46,312 nt of DNA from UBA3537 sp965657165 (GTDB lineage: Bacteria; Bacteroidota; Bacteroidia; Flavobacteriales; Flavobacteriaceae), in the NCBI GenBank assembly GCA_965657165.1, contig CBFHNG010000006.1, forward strand, positions 1-46,312. Reading direction: 5' to 3'. Every line of letters starts with the position of its first letter. Within the stretch, counting starts at the first letter, position 1. Of the stretch, positions 26,401 to 33,971 are shown one piece after another. Made by a program: the position numbers and the translations under genes. The notes beneath the pieces are model-generated. The model worked only from the letters and a program-made list of their open reading frames with translations. It did no database searches and was not told the DNA's origin.

Positions 26401-26449
26401 TAGTTTCGAAGATACGTATAACACTATTGAAAATAAAAGTTTTTTCGTC

Positions 26450-27451
26450 ATTGAAGATTCAAAATACATAAAACGCTGTATAGAAATTGCAAAAAGAGGA
26501 TTAGGCGCTGCTGCACCAAACCCTGCTGTTGGTTGTGTTGTTGTTTATGACAACAAAATTATTGGTGAGGGGTATACCAGCTCATATGGTGGTGCACATG
26601 CAGAAGTCAATGCCATTTTATCTGTTGCAAACAAAAACCTATTAGCCAAATCTACATTATACGTCACTCTAGAACCGTGTTGTCATCATGGTAAAACACC
26701 ACCATGTACCGACCTTATTATAAAGCACAAAATACCTAGAGTGGTTATCGGTTGTGTTGACACCAATAAAAAAGTAAGTGGAAAAGGAATTGAAGCACTA
26801 AAATTGGCAGGTTGCGAAGTTGTTGTTGGCGTCTGTAAAACGCTATGCCAAGAGCATCACAAACGTTTTTTTACGCTACAAAACAAAAAGCGTCCTTATA
26901 TTATACTAAAATGGGCAGAAACAAAAAATAGATGTATTGCACCAAAAGCTAAAACTACAAAACGTCCTGTTTGGATCAGTTCTGATGAATCACGACAGTT
27001 GGTGCACCAATGGCGCTCCGAAGAACATGCCATTTTGGTGGGTGGAAATACTGTTCTGGAAGACAATCCAAATTTGACAACTCGAATGGTATCTGGTCGG
27101 AATCCCACACGAATTGTCATTGACACTAAAGATAATTTACCAAAATCATCGAATGTTTTTAATGATGAAGCTAAAACCATTGTATTGTCATCAAAACATT
27201 TTAATTCACAAAAACATATCGCCCAACAAATTTGCAACCACCTTTATGAATTAAATATTTTATCAGTAATTGTTGAGGGTGGGCAAAAAACACTACAGTA
27301 TTTTATAAATGAGAATCTTTGGGACGAAATAAGAGTTTTCAAGGGAAATGTAGAATTTATTGACGGGATTAAAGCGCCATCTCATACGCTGAAACATCAT
27401 TATAAGAAAAGGGTTGCAAATGACGAGCTACTACTTTTTAAAAATCCTTAA
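26450..27451 (+). CDS. ribD: Riboflavin biosynthesis deaminase/reductase; apparent ATT start
   Basis: A bifunctional enzyme of about 333 residues for the second and third steps of riboflavin synthesis. The N-terminal cytidine-deaminase-like domain has APNPAVGCVVV and the zinc site H50-A-E52, with C77 and C86 in PCCHHGKTPPC; the ligand spacing equals that of E. coli RibD. The C-terminal reductase domain has RPYIILKWAETKN, AILVGGNTVLEDNP and the VEGG motif. The frame is open from 26390 but holds no ATG, GTG or TTG before a GTG at 26741, which would delete the whole deaminase site. ATT at 26450 gives (M)EDSKYIKRCIEIAKRGLG, a normal RibD N-terminus. I infer an ATT start. A YigZ gene follows after 15 bases. 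Confidence 0.82.
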   Translation: MEDSKYIKRCIEIAKRGLGAAAPNPAVGCVVVYDNKIIGEGYTSSYGGAHAEVNAILSVANKNLLAKSTLYVTLEPCCHHGKTPPCTDLIIKHKIPRVVIGCVDTNKKVSGKGIEALKLAGCEVVVGVCKTLCQEHHKRFFTLQNKKRPYIILKWAETKNRCIAPKAKTTKRPVWISSDESRQLVHQWRSEEHAILVGGNTVLEDNPNLTTRMVSGRNPTRIVIDTKDNLPKSSNVFNDEAKTIVLSSKHFNSQKHIAQQICNHLYELNILSVIVEGGQKTLQYFINENLWDEIRVFKGNVEFIDGIKAPSHTLKHHYKKRVANDELLLFKNP

Positions 27452-27466
27452 TTTCAAAAAGAGGAA

Positions 27467-28084
27467 ATGAGCAGAGGTTTATTTGAATTTCAAACTATAG
27501 AAAACAGTTCTAAAGAAATTTTACACAAGGACAAAGGCAGTAAATTTTTTGGTTATGCATTTCCGATTAACAATGAAAATGACGTTAAAAATACTATTGG
27601 TCTACTAAAAGAAAAACACAAATCAGCTGGTCACTTTTGTTATGCATATCGATTGGGAGTTGATGGGAGTATATATAAAATATCGGATGATGGCGAACCA
27701 AACAATAGTGCTGGAATGCCTATATTAGGACAGCTACAAGCCAAGAATATTACCAACACTCTTGTTGTGATTGTTCGATATTTTGGAGGCACAAAACTTG
27801 GTGTTGGCGGACTTATTTCAGCTTATAAAACTGCAGCTAAACACAGTTTGGATAAATGTAAAATCACAACCCTACATATAAAAGAAAAAATCTTAGTACG
27901 TTTTTCATATAGCGAAATCAGTCAAGTCATGCGAATTGTAAAAAAATTTAATCTAATAATATTAGAACAGCATCAAGAATTGGAATGTTGGCTAAAAATT
28001 TTGGTCAAAAAAAGGGATTTAGAATTGGTTAAGACTGCATTTAAAACACATCACAAAATCAAGCTTAAAATTTTTAACGATTAA
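27467..28084 (+). CDS. YigZ/IMPACT family protein
   Basis: A 205-residue protein of the YigZ/IMPACT (UPF0029) family. The N-terminal domain (about 10-120) has SKFFGYAFPI, GHFCYAYRLG, DDGEPNNSAGMPIL and the VRYFGGTKLGVGGL signature. The C-terminal domain (about 135-205) is the DUF1949-like ferredoxin fold. Bacterial members have been linked to translation or peptide metabolism, without an agreed reaction. It follows ribD by 15 bases, so cotranscription is likely. Its stop codon is shared with the convergent thioesterase in TTAA (28081-28084). Confidence 0.92.
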   Translation: MSRGLFEFQTIENSSKEILHKDKGSKFFGYAFPINNENDVKNTIGLLKEKHKSAGHFCYAYRLGVDGSIYKISDDGEPNNSAGMPILGQLQAKNITNTLVVIVRYFGGTKLGVGGLISAYKTAAKHSLDKCKITTLHIKEKILVRFSYSEISQVMRIVKKFNLIILEQHQELECWLKILVKKRDLELVKTAFKTHHKIKLKIFND

Positions 28085-28479
28085 TTTTGCAGTTTGTCTA
28101 AAAAATAGTCTGGACAACGCATGGGTAAACGCGTTTTTGTATCCACAAAAACTAACTTTGTATAAGCTTTTGTTAACAACTCATCAAGTTCATTATAAAG
28201 TTCATATTCAAATTCAATAGAAACTTTTGGAAGTTTTAGTAATGTTGTTTTTATAGTTAAAATTTCATCGTAAAATGCTGGTTTACAGTAACTTATATTC
28301 AAAACAACAACTGGAAGCATAATCCCTTGGGCTTCCATTTCTTTATAAGAAAAGCCTAATGAAGACAACCATTCTATACGACCAATCTCAAAATATTGAG
28401 CATAATTTCCATGATAGACAACGCCCATTTGGTCTGTTTCTCCGTATCGAACTTTAACTTTTGTTTGGTGACTTTTCAT
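28081..28479 (-). CDS. 4HBT-type acyl-CoA thioesterase
   Basis: A 132-residue single hot-dog-fold thioesterase of the YbgC/4-hydroxybenzoyl-CoA thioesterase family. The catalytic aspartate is D16 in RYGETDQMGVVYHGNY, the standard motif, followed by YFEIGRIEWL. It hydrolyses an acyl-CoA or acyl-ACP, but chain length and pathway cannot be told. It lies upstream of dnaA on the opposite strand, and it is convergent with the YigZ gene, sharing 4 bases with it. Confidence 0.93.
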   Translation of the reverse strand: MKSHQTKVKVRYGETDQMGVVYHGNYAQYFEIGRIEWLSSLGFSYKEMEAQGIMLPVVVLNISYCKPAFYDEILTIKTTLLKLPKVSIEFEYELYNELDELLTKAYTKLVFVDTKTRLPMRCPDYFLDKLQN

Positions 28480-28570
28480 TAAAAAATTTATATATTTATT
28501 GCTGCATAATTTAAACGAAAAAAAAATAAAATTTCCTGTATTTTTAATTTTTTTTTTGAAATTTTGTTCA

Positions 28571-28600
28571 CATATTTGTCATGGATAAAAATTAACCACC
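28571..28600. promoter_or_regulatory. dnaA upstream region with two weak DnaA-box-like 9-mers
   Basis: The 176-base gap before dnaA (28480-28655) is very AT-rich, with A and T runs at 28519-28558. It holds CATATTTG (28571-28578, one mismatch to the -7 box) and two 9-mers, CATGGATAA (28580-28588) and TTAACCACC (28592-28600). Each of these matches the DnaA box at 7 of 9 positions, and they are in opposite orientation. They could serve dnaA autoregulation. There is no cluster of good boxes, so I do not call an origin here. Confidence 0.25.
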
Positions 28601-28655
28601 TCCCCAAAGTGTTGACGTTTTAGCCACTAACTAACTAAAAAAAATTACATATAAA

Positions 28656-30083
28656 ATGAATTACACTGCGCAATCGGTATGGGGCAACTGTCTTAATTTT
28701 ATTAAGGACAACATTCAACCTCAGGCATACAAAACATGGTTTGAACCCATTGTTGCAGTGAAACTAGCAGATCAATCTTTAAGCATTCAAGTTCCTAGTA
28801 AATTTTTCTATGAATGGCTTGAAGAACATTATGTAAAAATCCTAAAAGTTGCTTTGACCAAAGAATTGGGTGAAGATGCCAAGCTCGTCTACATCATTAA
28901 GATGGAAAACACCTACGGTAATAAGCAACCTTTTACAGAAAAAATTCCAAGTTCGAATCGTTCCGCAATTCAATCACAAAGAGCGGATATTCCTCTTAAA
29001 AATAAAAACCCTGAGCTCAAAAATCCTTTTATTATTCCTGGTATCAGAAATATAAAAATTGAATCTCAGCTCAATCCAACCTATACTTTTGAAAATTTCC
29101 TAGAAGGAGATTCTAATAGATTAGCAAGAAATGCAGGAATTGCTGTCGCCAATAAGCCCGGTGGGACCTCATTTAATCCGCTGCTTGTTTTTGGTGGCGT
29201 TGGTTTGGGAAAAACACACTTGGCTCATGCCATAGGTGTAGACATTAAGGACAAATACCCAGAAAAAACGGTTCTTTATATCTCTGCTGAAAAATTTACG
29301 CAACAATATATAGAGTCTGTAAAAAAGAATAACAGAAATGATTTTATTCATTTTTATCAGATTATTGATGTACTTATTATAGATGATGTTCAGTTCTTAT
29401 CTGGAAAATCAGGAACACAAGATGTGTTTTTCCATATTTTTAATCACTTACACCAAAACGGCAAGCAAGTTATTTTGACCAGTGATAAAGCGCCTGTTGA
29501 TATGCAAGATATTGAACAGCGTCTGTTATCTCGATTCAAATGGGGACTTTCGGCTGAGCTACAAAAACCAGATTTTGAAACACGTGTTTCGATCATAAAA
29601 AACAAACTCTACAGAGACGGAGTTGAAATGCCAGATGATATTGTTGAATATGTTGCAAAAAACATTAAAACAAACGTTAGAGAACTAGAAGGTGCTATCA
29701 TTTCATTAATTGCACAATCATCATTCAATAAAAAGGAAATTACACTTTCTCTTGCCAAAGAAATCGTTGAGAAGTTTGTAAAAAACACAAAACGAGAAGT
29801 TTCTATAGATTATATCCAAAAAATAGTTTCAGATTATTTTCAAATGGATGTTGATACACTTCAATCCAAAACTAGGAAACGTCATATTGTTCAAGCCCGC
29901 CAACTCGCCATGTTTTTTGCTAAGAAATTCACCAAAGCTTCATTAGCAAGTATTGGGTCTCAAATTGGACAACGAGACCACGCCACAGTTCTACATGCTT
30001 GCAAAACAGTTGACAATCTCTCTTCGACAGATAAGCAATTTAGAAAATATGTTGAAGATTTGACAAAAAAACTGTCTGTATAA
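28656..30083 (+). CDS. dnaA: Chromosomal replication initiator protein DnaA
   Basis: A 475-residue DnaA, the AAA+ protein that opens the replication origin. Domain I (about 1-85) begins WGNCLNFIKDN and contains QAYKTWFEPI. The linker is variable. Domain III has Walker A GGVGLGKT (about 180-187), Walker B IIDDVQFLSG (about 240-249) and the arginine-finger region EQRLLSRFKWGL. Domain IV ends with the DNA-binding signature GQRDHATVLHACKTV (about 437-451). Length is normal. A phosphatase gene and an RsmI-like gene follow closely, so the three may be cotranscribed. Confidence 0.98.
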   Translation: MNYTAQSVWGNCLNFIKDNIQPQAYKTWFEPIVAVKLADQSLSIQVPSKFFYEWLEEHYVKILKVALTKELGEDAKLVYIIKMENTYGNKQPFTEKIPSSNRSAIQSQRADIPLKNKNPELKNPFIIPGIRNIKIESQLNPTYTFENFLEGDSNRLARNAGIAVANKPGGTSFNPLLVFGGVGLGKTHLAHAIGVDIKDKYPEKTVLYISAEKFTQQYIESVKKNNRNDFIHFYQIIDVLIIDDVQFLSGKSGTQDVFFHIFNHLHQNGKQVILTSDKAPVDMQDIEQRLLSRFKWGLSAELQKPDFETRVSIIKNKLYRDGVEMPDDIVEYVAKNIKTNVRELEGAIISLIAQSSFNKKEITLSLAKEIVEKFVKNTKREVSIDYIQKIVSDYFQMDVDTLQSKTRKRHIVQARQLAMFFAKKFTKASLASIGSQIGQRDHATVLHACKTVDNLSSTDKQFRKYVEDLTKKLSV

Positions 30084-30093
30084 ATCACAATTT

Positions 30094-30552
30094 ATGACCA
30101 AAATTCTAATGGTTTGCTTGGGGAATATCTGCAGATCTCCTTTGGCAGAAGGAATTATGAGGTCAAAACTTTCAAGCAAACATTTTTTTATAGACTCTGC
30201 CGGAACAAGTGGATTTCATTCTGGTGATGCTCCCGATCCTCGCTCCATTGAAGTCGCTCAAAAAAATGGTTTAGACATTTCACAACAAAAATCAAGGCCA
30301 TTTAGAGCTTATGATTTAGAAGAGTTTGATGTTATTTTTGTAATGGATAAGGCAAATTATCGTGATGTTATTCGACATGTACAAAATGAAGATGAACGCC
30401 AAAAGGTAAAACTCATTTTGAATTATCCAAATTCAGAAACAAATGAAGTGCCAGATCCCTACTATGGTGGAAAAAATGGATTTGATCATGTGTACAATTT
30501 ACTCGAAGAAGCCTGCATCTATCACAGCAATCAATTAACTTCTGAACAATGA
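30094..30552 (+). CDS. Low-molecular-weight protein tyrosine phosphatase
   Basis: A 152-residue phosphatase of the arsenate-reductase-like low-molecular-weight class. The P-loop CLGNICRSP begins at catalytic C8 with R14, and the general acid lies in the C-terminal VPDPYYGG. It removes phosphate from tyrosine residues; related enzymes control capsule or exopolysaccharide kinases, but no such kinase is nearby. It starts 10 bases after dnaA and overlaps the next gene as ATGA, which indicates translational coupling. Confidence 0.95.
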   Translation: MTKILMVCLGNICRSPLAEGIMRSKLSSKHFFIDSAGTSGFHSGDAPDPRSIEVAQKNGLDISQQKSRPFRAYDLEEFDVIFVMDKANYRDVIRHVQNEDERQKVKLILNYPNSETNEVPDPYYGGKNGFDHVYNLLEEACIYHSNQLTSEQ

Positions 30553-31256
30553 ATGGAAAATTATACCTGATTCCCAATACATTAGGCGATGTAGCACCAT
30601 TGGAAACAATGCCTATTTCTGTCAAAAAAATCATTGAAGAAATTGATATTTATATTGTAGAAAACGAAAAATCTGCCCGCCGATTTATCAAATCTGTGAG
30701 CGCATCAAAACTTCAATCAGCACTACGATTATTTCCTTTAAATAAATTTACTGCCCCCTCTGAAATACCAACCTATCTACAGCCCTGCAAGCAAGGTATT
30801 TCTGTAGGACTTATTTCTGATGCTGGATGTCCTGGAGTGGCAGATCCAGGTGCAGAAGTTGTACGTTTGGCGCATCAAAATGCGATTAAAGTGGTTCCTT
30901 TAGTCGGACCGTCTTCAATTTTATTAGCTATGATGGGCTCTGGTATGAATGGTCAAAATTTTGCTTTCAACGGCTATCTTCCCATTGATAAGAACGAGCG
31001 AAAAATAAAATTAAAACAATTGGAAAAACGTTCATTTGAGGAACAACAAGCGCAATTGTTTATAGAAACGCCTTATCGCAACCAAAAGCTACTTGAAGAT
31101 ATGTGTCGAGTTTTACACCAAAATACACGTATTTGTTTAGCTATTGATTTGACACTTCAAACAGAGTATATCAAAACACAAAAAGTTGCGCAATGGAAAA
31201 CCACAAAAATAGATTTCCACAAAAGACCTACTCTGTTTATTATACAAAAAGACTAG
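30549..31256 (+). CDS. RsmI-like SAM-dependent methyltransferase (tetrapyrrole methylase fold)
   Basis: A 235-residue methyltransferase that resembles RsmI, which 2'-O-methylates C1402 of 16S rRNA. Family segments are KLYLIPNTLGD, VENEKSARRFIK, LISDAGCPGVADPGAEVV, VPLVGPSSILLAMMGSG and FNGYLP. It is shorter than E. coli RsmI (about 285 residues), because the C-terminal part is reduced. Bacteroidota often have such a short paralogue besides a full RsmI, so the target is uncertain. The start overlaps the phosphatase stop by 4 bases. It ends 10 bases before the stop of the convergent lysozyme-like gene. Confidence 0.85.
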   Translation: MNGKLYLIPNTLGDVAPLETMPISVKKIIEEIDIYIVENEKSARRFIKSVSASKLQSALRLFPLNKFTAPSEIPTYLQPCKQGISVGLISDAGCPGVADPGAEVVRLAHQNAIKVVPLVGPSSILLAMMGSGMNGQNFAFNGYLPIDKNERKIKLKQLEKRSFEEQQAQLFIETPYRNQKLLEDMCRVLHQNTRICLAIDLTLQTEYIKTQKVAQWKTTKIDFHKRPTLFIIQKD

Positions 31257-31266
31257 AAATTATTTC

Positions 31267-31923
31267 CTACAAAAGCTTTGCTTTTGGGCGACGATTAGGC
31301 ACTATAAATGAAGTATCGTAAGAAGAAAATTTACGTATATAAGATTCAATTTCTGTTCCAAAAGCATCCGTAAATCCAATAGCACCATAGCTTCTCAAAT
31401 AGCGTTTTACATTACCCGGACCAGCCAAATGTGCAGCGGCCAAAATACCTGACTCTGTTACTACCGTACCATTAATTTTGTGTCCAACAAAACGTTTGAT
31501 ATCTCTTCTTAATACCCATTTGTTTCGCTTAGCATTGGCTAAAAAAGCTTTTTCTTGAAGTTTTGGATTATTCAAAAACTCAGTAGGATTATAGATTCCT
31601 ATAAGTTTTAAGGTTGAGGCACCAAACTGATATTTTCCTAAATATCCCAAAGAGTTAACAATAGTGTATTTTCCTTGAGACTCTTTAAATGCAATAGCTT
31701 CTTTAAAACCAATATAGGAGCGATCTAAAATTATATAATTTTCTAGAAAAAATTCCTCTCTTGTTTCATCAGGAATATATGCAGAGAGATTGTAGTTAAA
31801 AGTAATAGCATGAGTATTTCCAGTGGGCGCTATTTCATTTTCTGGTAATGATGTTGCTCCAAGTAACACAAAACATACAACAACAGTCATTGTAAGGGGC
31901 AAAATATGTTTAATCGTTTTCAT
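31267..31923 (-). CDS. Exported lysozyme-like (transglycosylase-type) protein
   Basis: A 218-residue exported protein with an N-terminal hydrophobic segment (about 6-25). The central part (about 74-195) resembles a goose-type lysozyme or lytic transglycosylase: FKEAIAFKESQGKY carries a possible catalytic glutamate, and SLGYLGKYQFGASTLKLIGI follows, with GILAAAHLAGPGNVKRYL later. It would act on peptidoglycan in the periplasm. Homologues are often labelled 'peptidoglycan-binding protein LysM', but I see no LysM repeat. The gene is monocistronic, with a TACCTTTG promoter box about 41 bases upstream, and lies beside mltG, another transglycosylase gene. Confidence 0.75.
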   Translation of the reverse strand: MKTIKHILPLTMTVVVCFVLLGATSLPENEIAPTGNTHAITFNYNLSAYIPDETREEFFLENYIILDRSYIGFKEAIAFKESQGKYTIVNSLGYLGKYQFGASTLKLIGIYNPTEFLNNPKLQEKAFLANAKRNKWVLRRDIKRFVGHKINGTVVTESGILAAAHLAGPGNVKRYLRSYGAIGFTDAFGTEIESYIRKFSSYDTSFIVPNRRPKAKLL

Positions 31924-31964
31924 TGTTTTTAATTTTAAGCAAAAGCTATTTTTAAAAAACAGTG

Positions 31965-31972
31965 CAAAGGTA
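31965..31972 (-). promoter_or_regulatory. -7 promoter element of the lysozyme-like gene
   Basis: TACCTTTG on the minus strand fits TAnnTTTG and lies 41 bases before the ATG at 31923. No -33 TTG at the usual distance is seen. Confidence 0.4.
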
Positions 31973-32009
31973 TGAAAAAATAAAAGATGCTGAAAATCAG
32001 TAGGTTACA

Positions 32010-33053
32010 TTAGTTTTTAACGCCTTTTTCGTTTAAATAATTATGATAGGAACGTGCATTTTTATTGTGATCAGAAAGTGACTCTGCGAATTTATGGAAA
32101 CCTGGACGATTTCGATCTGCAGCAAAATAGAAAAATTTATGTTGTTCATAATTTAAAACAGCATCTATAGCGACCAAATCAGGCATGGCAATAAGGCCTG
32201 GTGGCAGACCCTTGTGCATGTAAGTATTGTATGGAGACTTTATTGCTTTGTGCTTATTGAGCAAACGCTTAATGATTTTATTTTTGTTCTCTGGTAATTT
32301 ATAGGCTGCAAATTTTAGGGTGGGGTCGGCTTGCAATGGCCACCCATTTTTTAATCTGTTTATATACACCCCAGCCACACGTTTTTGTTCACTTTTTTGT
32401 TTAGATTCCTCCTGAACAATAGCTGCAAGAATTGCAACTTCTATTGGAGATAACTCCATATTTTTTGCTTGCTCCAATCGTTTTGAATTCCAAAAATTAC
32501 GATAAGATTTAAGCATTTTAGCTCTAAATTTTTCTGGAGACGTATTCCAGAAAAGCTCGTAACTATTGGGTAAATACATAGAAAGAGCAGTTTCAGAAGT
32601 GAATCCATTGCCTTTCAAAAATTCTTCATCTGCAAAGGCTTGAATAAGGGATAAGCTATCGGGTTCAATTTGATTTGAAATTCTTTTGGCCAATACTTCT
32701 AGACTGTGTTGATTGTTAAAAGTAATTTTGATAGGAATATTTTGACTTCTAATGGAGTTTATAATGTCATTGTTGGTCATCCCGTTGGTGATGCGATAGC
32801 GACCTGGTTTCACATTTGTGGTGTACTTTTTTTGTTGAGCCAATATATCAAATTTTTCAATGTCCTTTAGCAGAGGTTTTAAATCGGATCTAACCTCATT
32901 ATAACTCGCTCCGGTTGAAACAAAAATATAAGCCTCTTTCCCATTAAATGCTGTATTGGGAACTAACATAATGGAATAGATATAATAAGAAAAATATGCA
33001 ATAGCCACAAGGCCAAACATAACAAGGGAAATGGCAATTTTTTTGATATTCAT
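32010..33053 (-). CDS. mltG: Endolytic murein transglycosylase MltG
   Basis: A 347-residue inner-membrane transglycosylase that cuts nascent glycan strands and so sets their length. One N-terminal helix (about 7-27) anchors it, and the periplasmic part has a LysM-like subdomain followed by the YceG catalytic domain. The catalytic glutamate lies in AAIVQEESK (about residue 216), followed by RVAGVYINRL, LQADPTLKFA and YNTYMHKGLPPGLI. It follows dapF by 3 bases and is cotranscribed with it, a natural pairing since both serve peptidoglycan. Confidence 0.96.
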   Translation of the reverse strand: MNIKKIAISLVMFGLVAIAYFSYYIYSIMLVPNTAFNGKEAYIFVSTGASYNEVRSDLKPLLKDIEKFDILAQQKKYTTNVKPGRYRITNGMTNNDIINSIRSQNIPIKITFNNQHSLEVLAKRISNQIEPDSLSLIQAFADEEFLKGNGFTSETALSMYLPNSYELFWNTSPEKFRAKMLKSYRNFWNSKRLEQAKNMELSPIEVAILAAIVQEESKQKSEQKRVAGVYINRLKNGWPLQADPTLKFAAYKLPENKNKIIKRLLNKHKAIKSPYNTYMHKGLPPGLIAMPDLVAIDAVLNYEQHKFFYFAADRNRPGFHKFAESLSDHNKNARSYHNYLNEKGVKN

Positions 33054-33056
33054 TGT

Positions 33057-33842
33057 TTAATTTGTGGTTGATATTATACCTTCAAAAACTGATGTTGCTG
33101 AACCAGATAGCCACACATTGTTATAAATTTTACCATCAAAATTAAAAGTAACCTGAAGTTGACCTCCTCTTGTCTCAAGAATAACTTTTTCTGAATCCGT
33201 TTGTTTAGCATGATGCATTGCTATAGCAGCTGCTGTTGCTCCAGTGCCACAAGACAAGGTTTCATCTTCTACGCCACGTTCGTATGTGCGAATTGCAAAT
33301 GTATTTTGATTTATTTGTTTTAAAAAGTTGACATTAATTCCCTCTTTTGAAAAAATAGAATTACAGCGAATCTTATTGCCTTCAGTTTTGACATTCAAAG
33401 TATCAATATCCGATTTCAAAGTCACATAGTGTGGTGAGCCCGTATCCAAAGTAGCGTAGTCTTGTTGAGTATGAATTTCGATTACAGATTGCATTTTAAG
33501 ATGAATATTTACTCCCTCAATGCGCGCATCATGAGGGCCATCTATTGCCAAAAACGTTGTGTTTTGCTCAACAATACCAAGATGTTTGGCAAATGCAACA
33601 ATGCATCGGCCACCATTGCCACACATGGTACTTTCATTACCATCTGCATTAAAATACACCATTCTAAAATCATAGCTTGGAGTATTTTCCAACAAAATTA
33701 GTCCATCGGCACCTATGCCAAAACGGCGGTCGCAAAGTTGTGCAACAAGTTTGGTATTATTTTTGTCAAAGATATGTGTACGATTATCAATCATCACAAA
33801 ATCATTTCCGGTGGCTTGATATTTGTAAAACTTTAGTGTCAT
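33057..33842 (-). CDS. dapF: Diaminopimelate epimerase
   Basis: A 261-residue cofactor-independent racemase that converts LL- to meso-diaminopimelate for lysine and peptidoglycan. The two catalytic cysteines are in MCGNGGR (C74) and LSCGTGA (near residue 198); ATGNDFVMIDNR and ADGNESTMCGNGGRC are typical. Length is normal. It heads a dapF-mltG operon, and its TATATTTG promoter box ends 8 bases before the ATG, so the leader is at most a few bases. Confidence 0.97.
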   Translation of the reverse strand: MTLKFYKYQATGNDFVMIDNRTHIFDKNNTKLVAQLCDRRFGIGADGLILLENTPSYDFRMVYFNADGNESTMCGNGGRCIVAFAKHLGIVEQNTTFLAIDGPHDARIEGVNIHLKMQSVIEIHTQQDYATLDTGSPHYVTLKSDIDTLNVKTEGNKIRCNSIFSKEGINVNFLKQINQNTFAIRTYERGVEDETLSCGTGATAAAIAMHHAKQTDSEKVILETRGGQLQVTFNFDGKIYNNVWLSGSATSVFEGIISTTN

Positions 33843-33850
33843 ATTCCTTG

Positions 33851-33858
33851 CAAATATA
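33851..33858 (-). promoter_or_regulatory. -7 promoter element of dapF-mltG
   Basis: TATATTTG on the minus strand fits TAnnTTTG exactly and ends 8 bases before the dapF ATG, predicting a very short leader. No -33 TTG is visible. Confidence 0.5.
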
Positions 33859-33884
33859 TGAATATTTATATGGAACTTTTCACT

Positions 33885-33900
33885 GTTAAAAGAGCGTTAA
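33885..33900 (+). promoter_or_regulatory. GTTAA-N6-GTTAA direct repeat upstream of degP
   Basis: GTTAA at 33885-33889 and again at 33896-33900, exactly 11 bp apart, read toward the HtrA/DegP gene whose ATG is at 33972. The same element, with the same spacing and orientation to the gene, precedes the two-component operon at 8110-8125. The geometry fits an OmpR-family regulator. It also recalls the E. coli CpxR box (GTAAA repeats) that controls degP, by analogy only. Confidence 0.45.
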
Positions 33901-33971
33901 ATTTTTATGTAACACTCAATAAAAAAATTAATTTTAAGTTATATTTATTTAAGAATTAAAACATCAAGATC

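Noticed and set aside
26378..26449. FMN riboswitch before ribD
   Set aside because: The leader from the promoter box to the ATT is only about 45 bases, too short for the FMN aptamer, and no conserved RFN sequences are seen.
26741..27451. Shorter ribD starting at the GTG at 26741
   Set aside because: The complete deaminase domain with zinc ligands is open upstream in the same frame; the short version would be a reductase only.
28480..28655. Replication origin beside dnaA
   Set aside because: No cluster of good DnaA boxes is present; only two weak matches.
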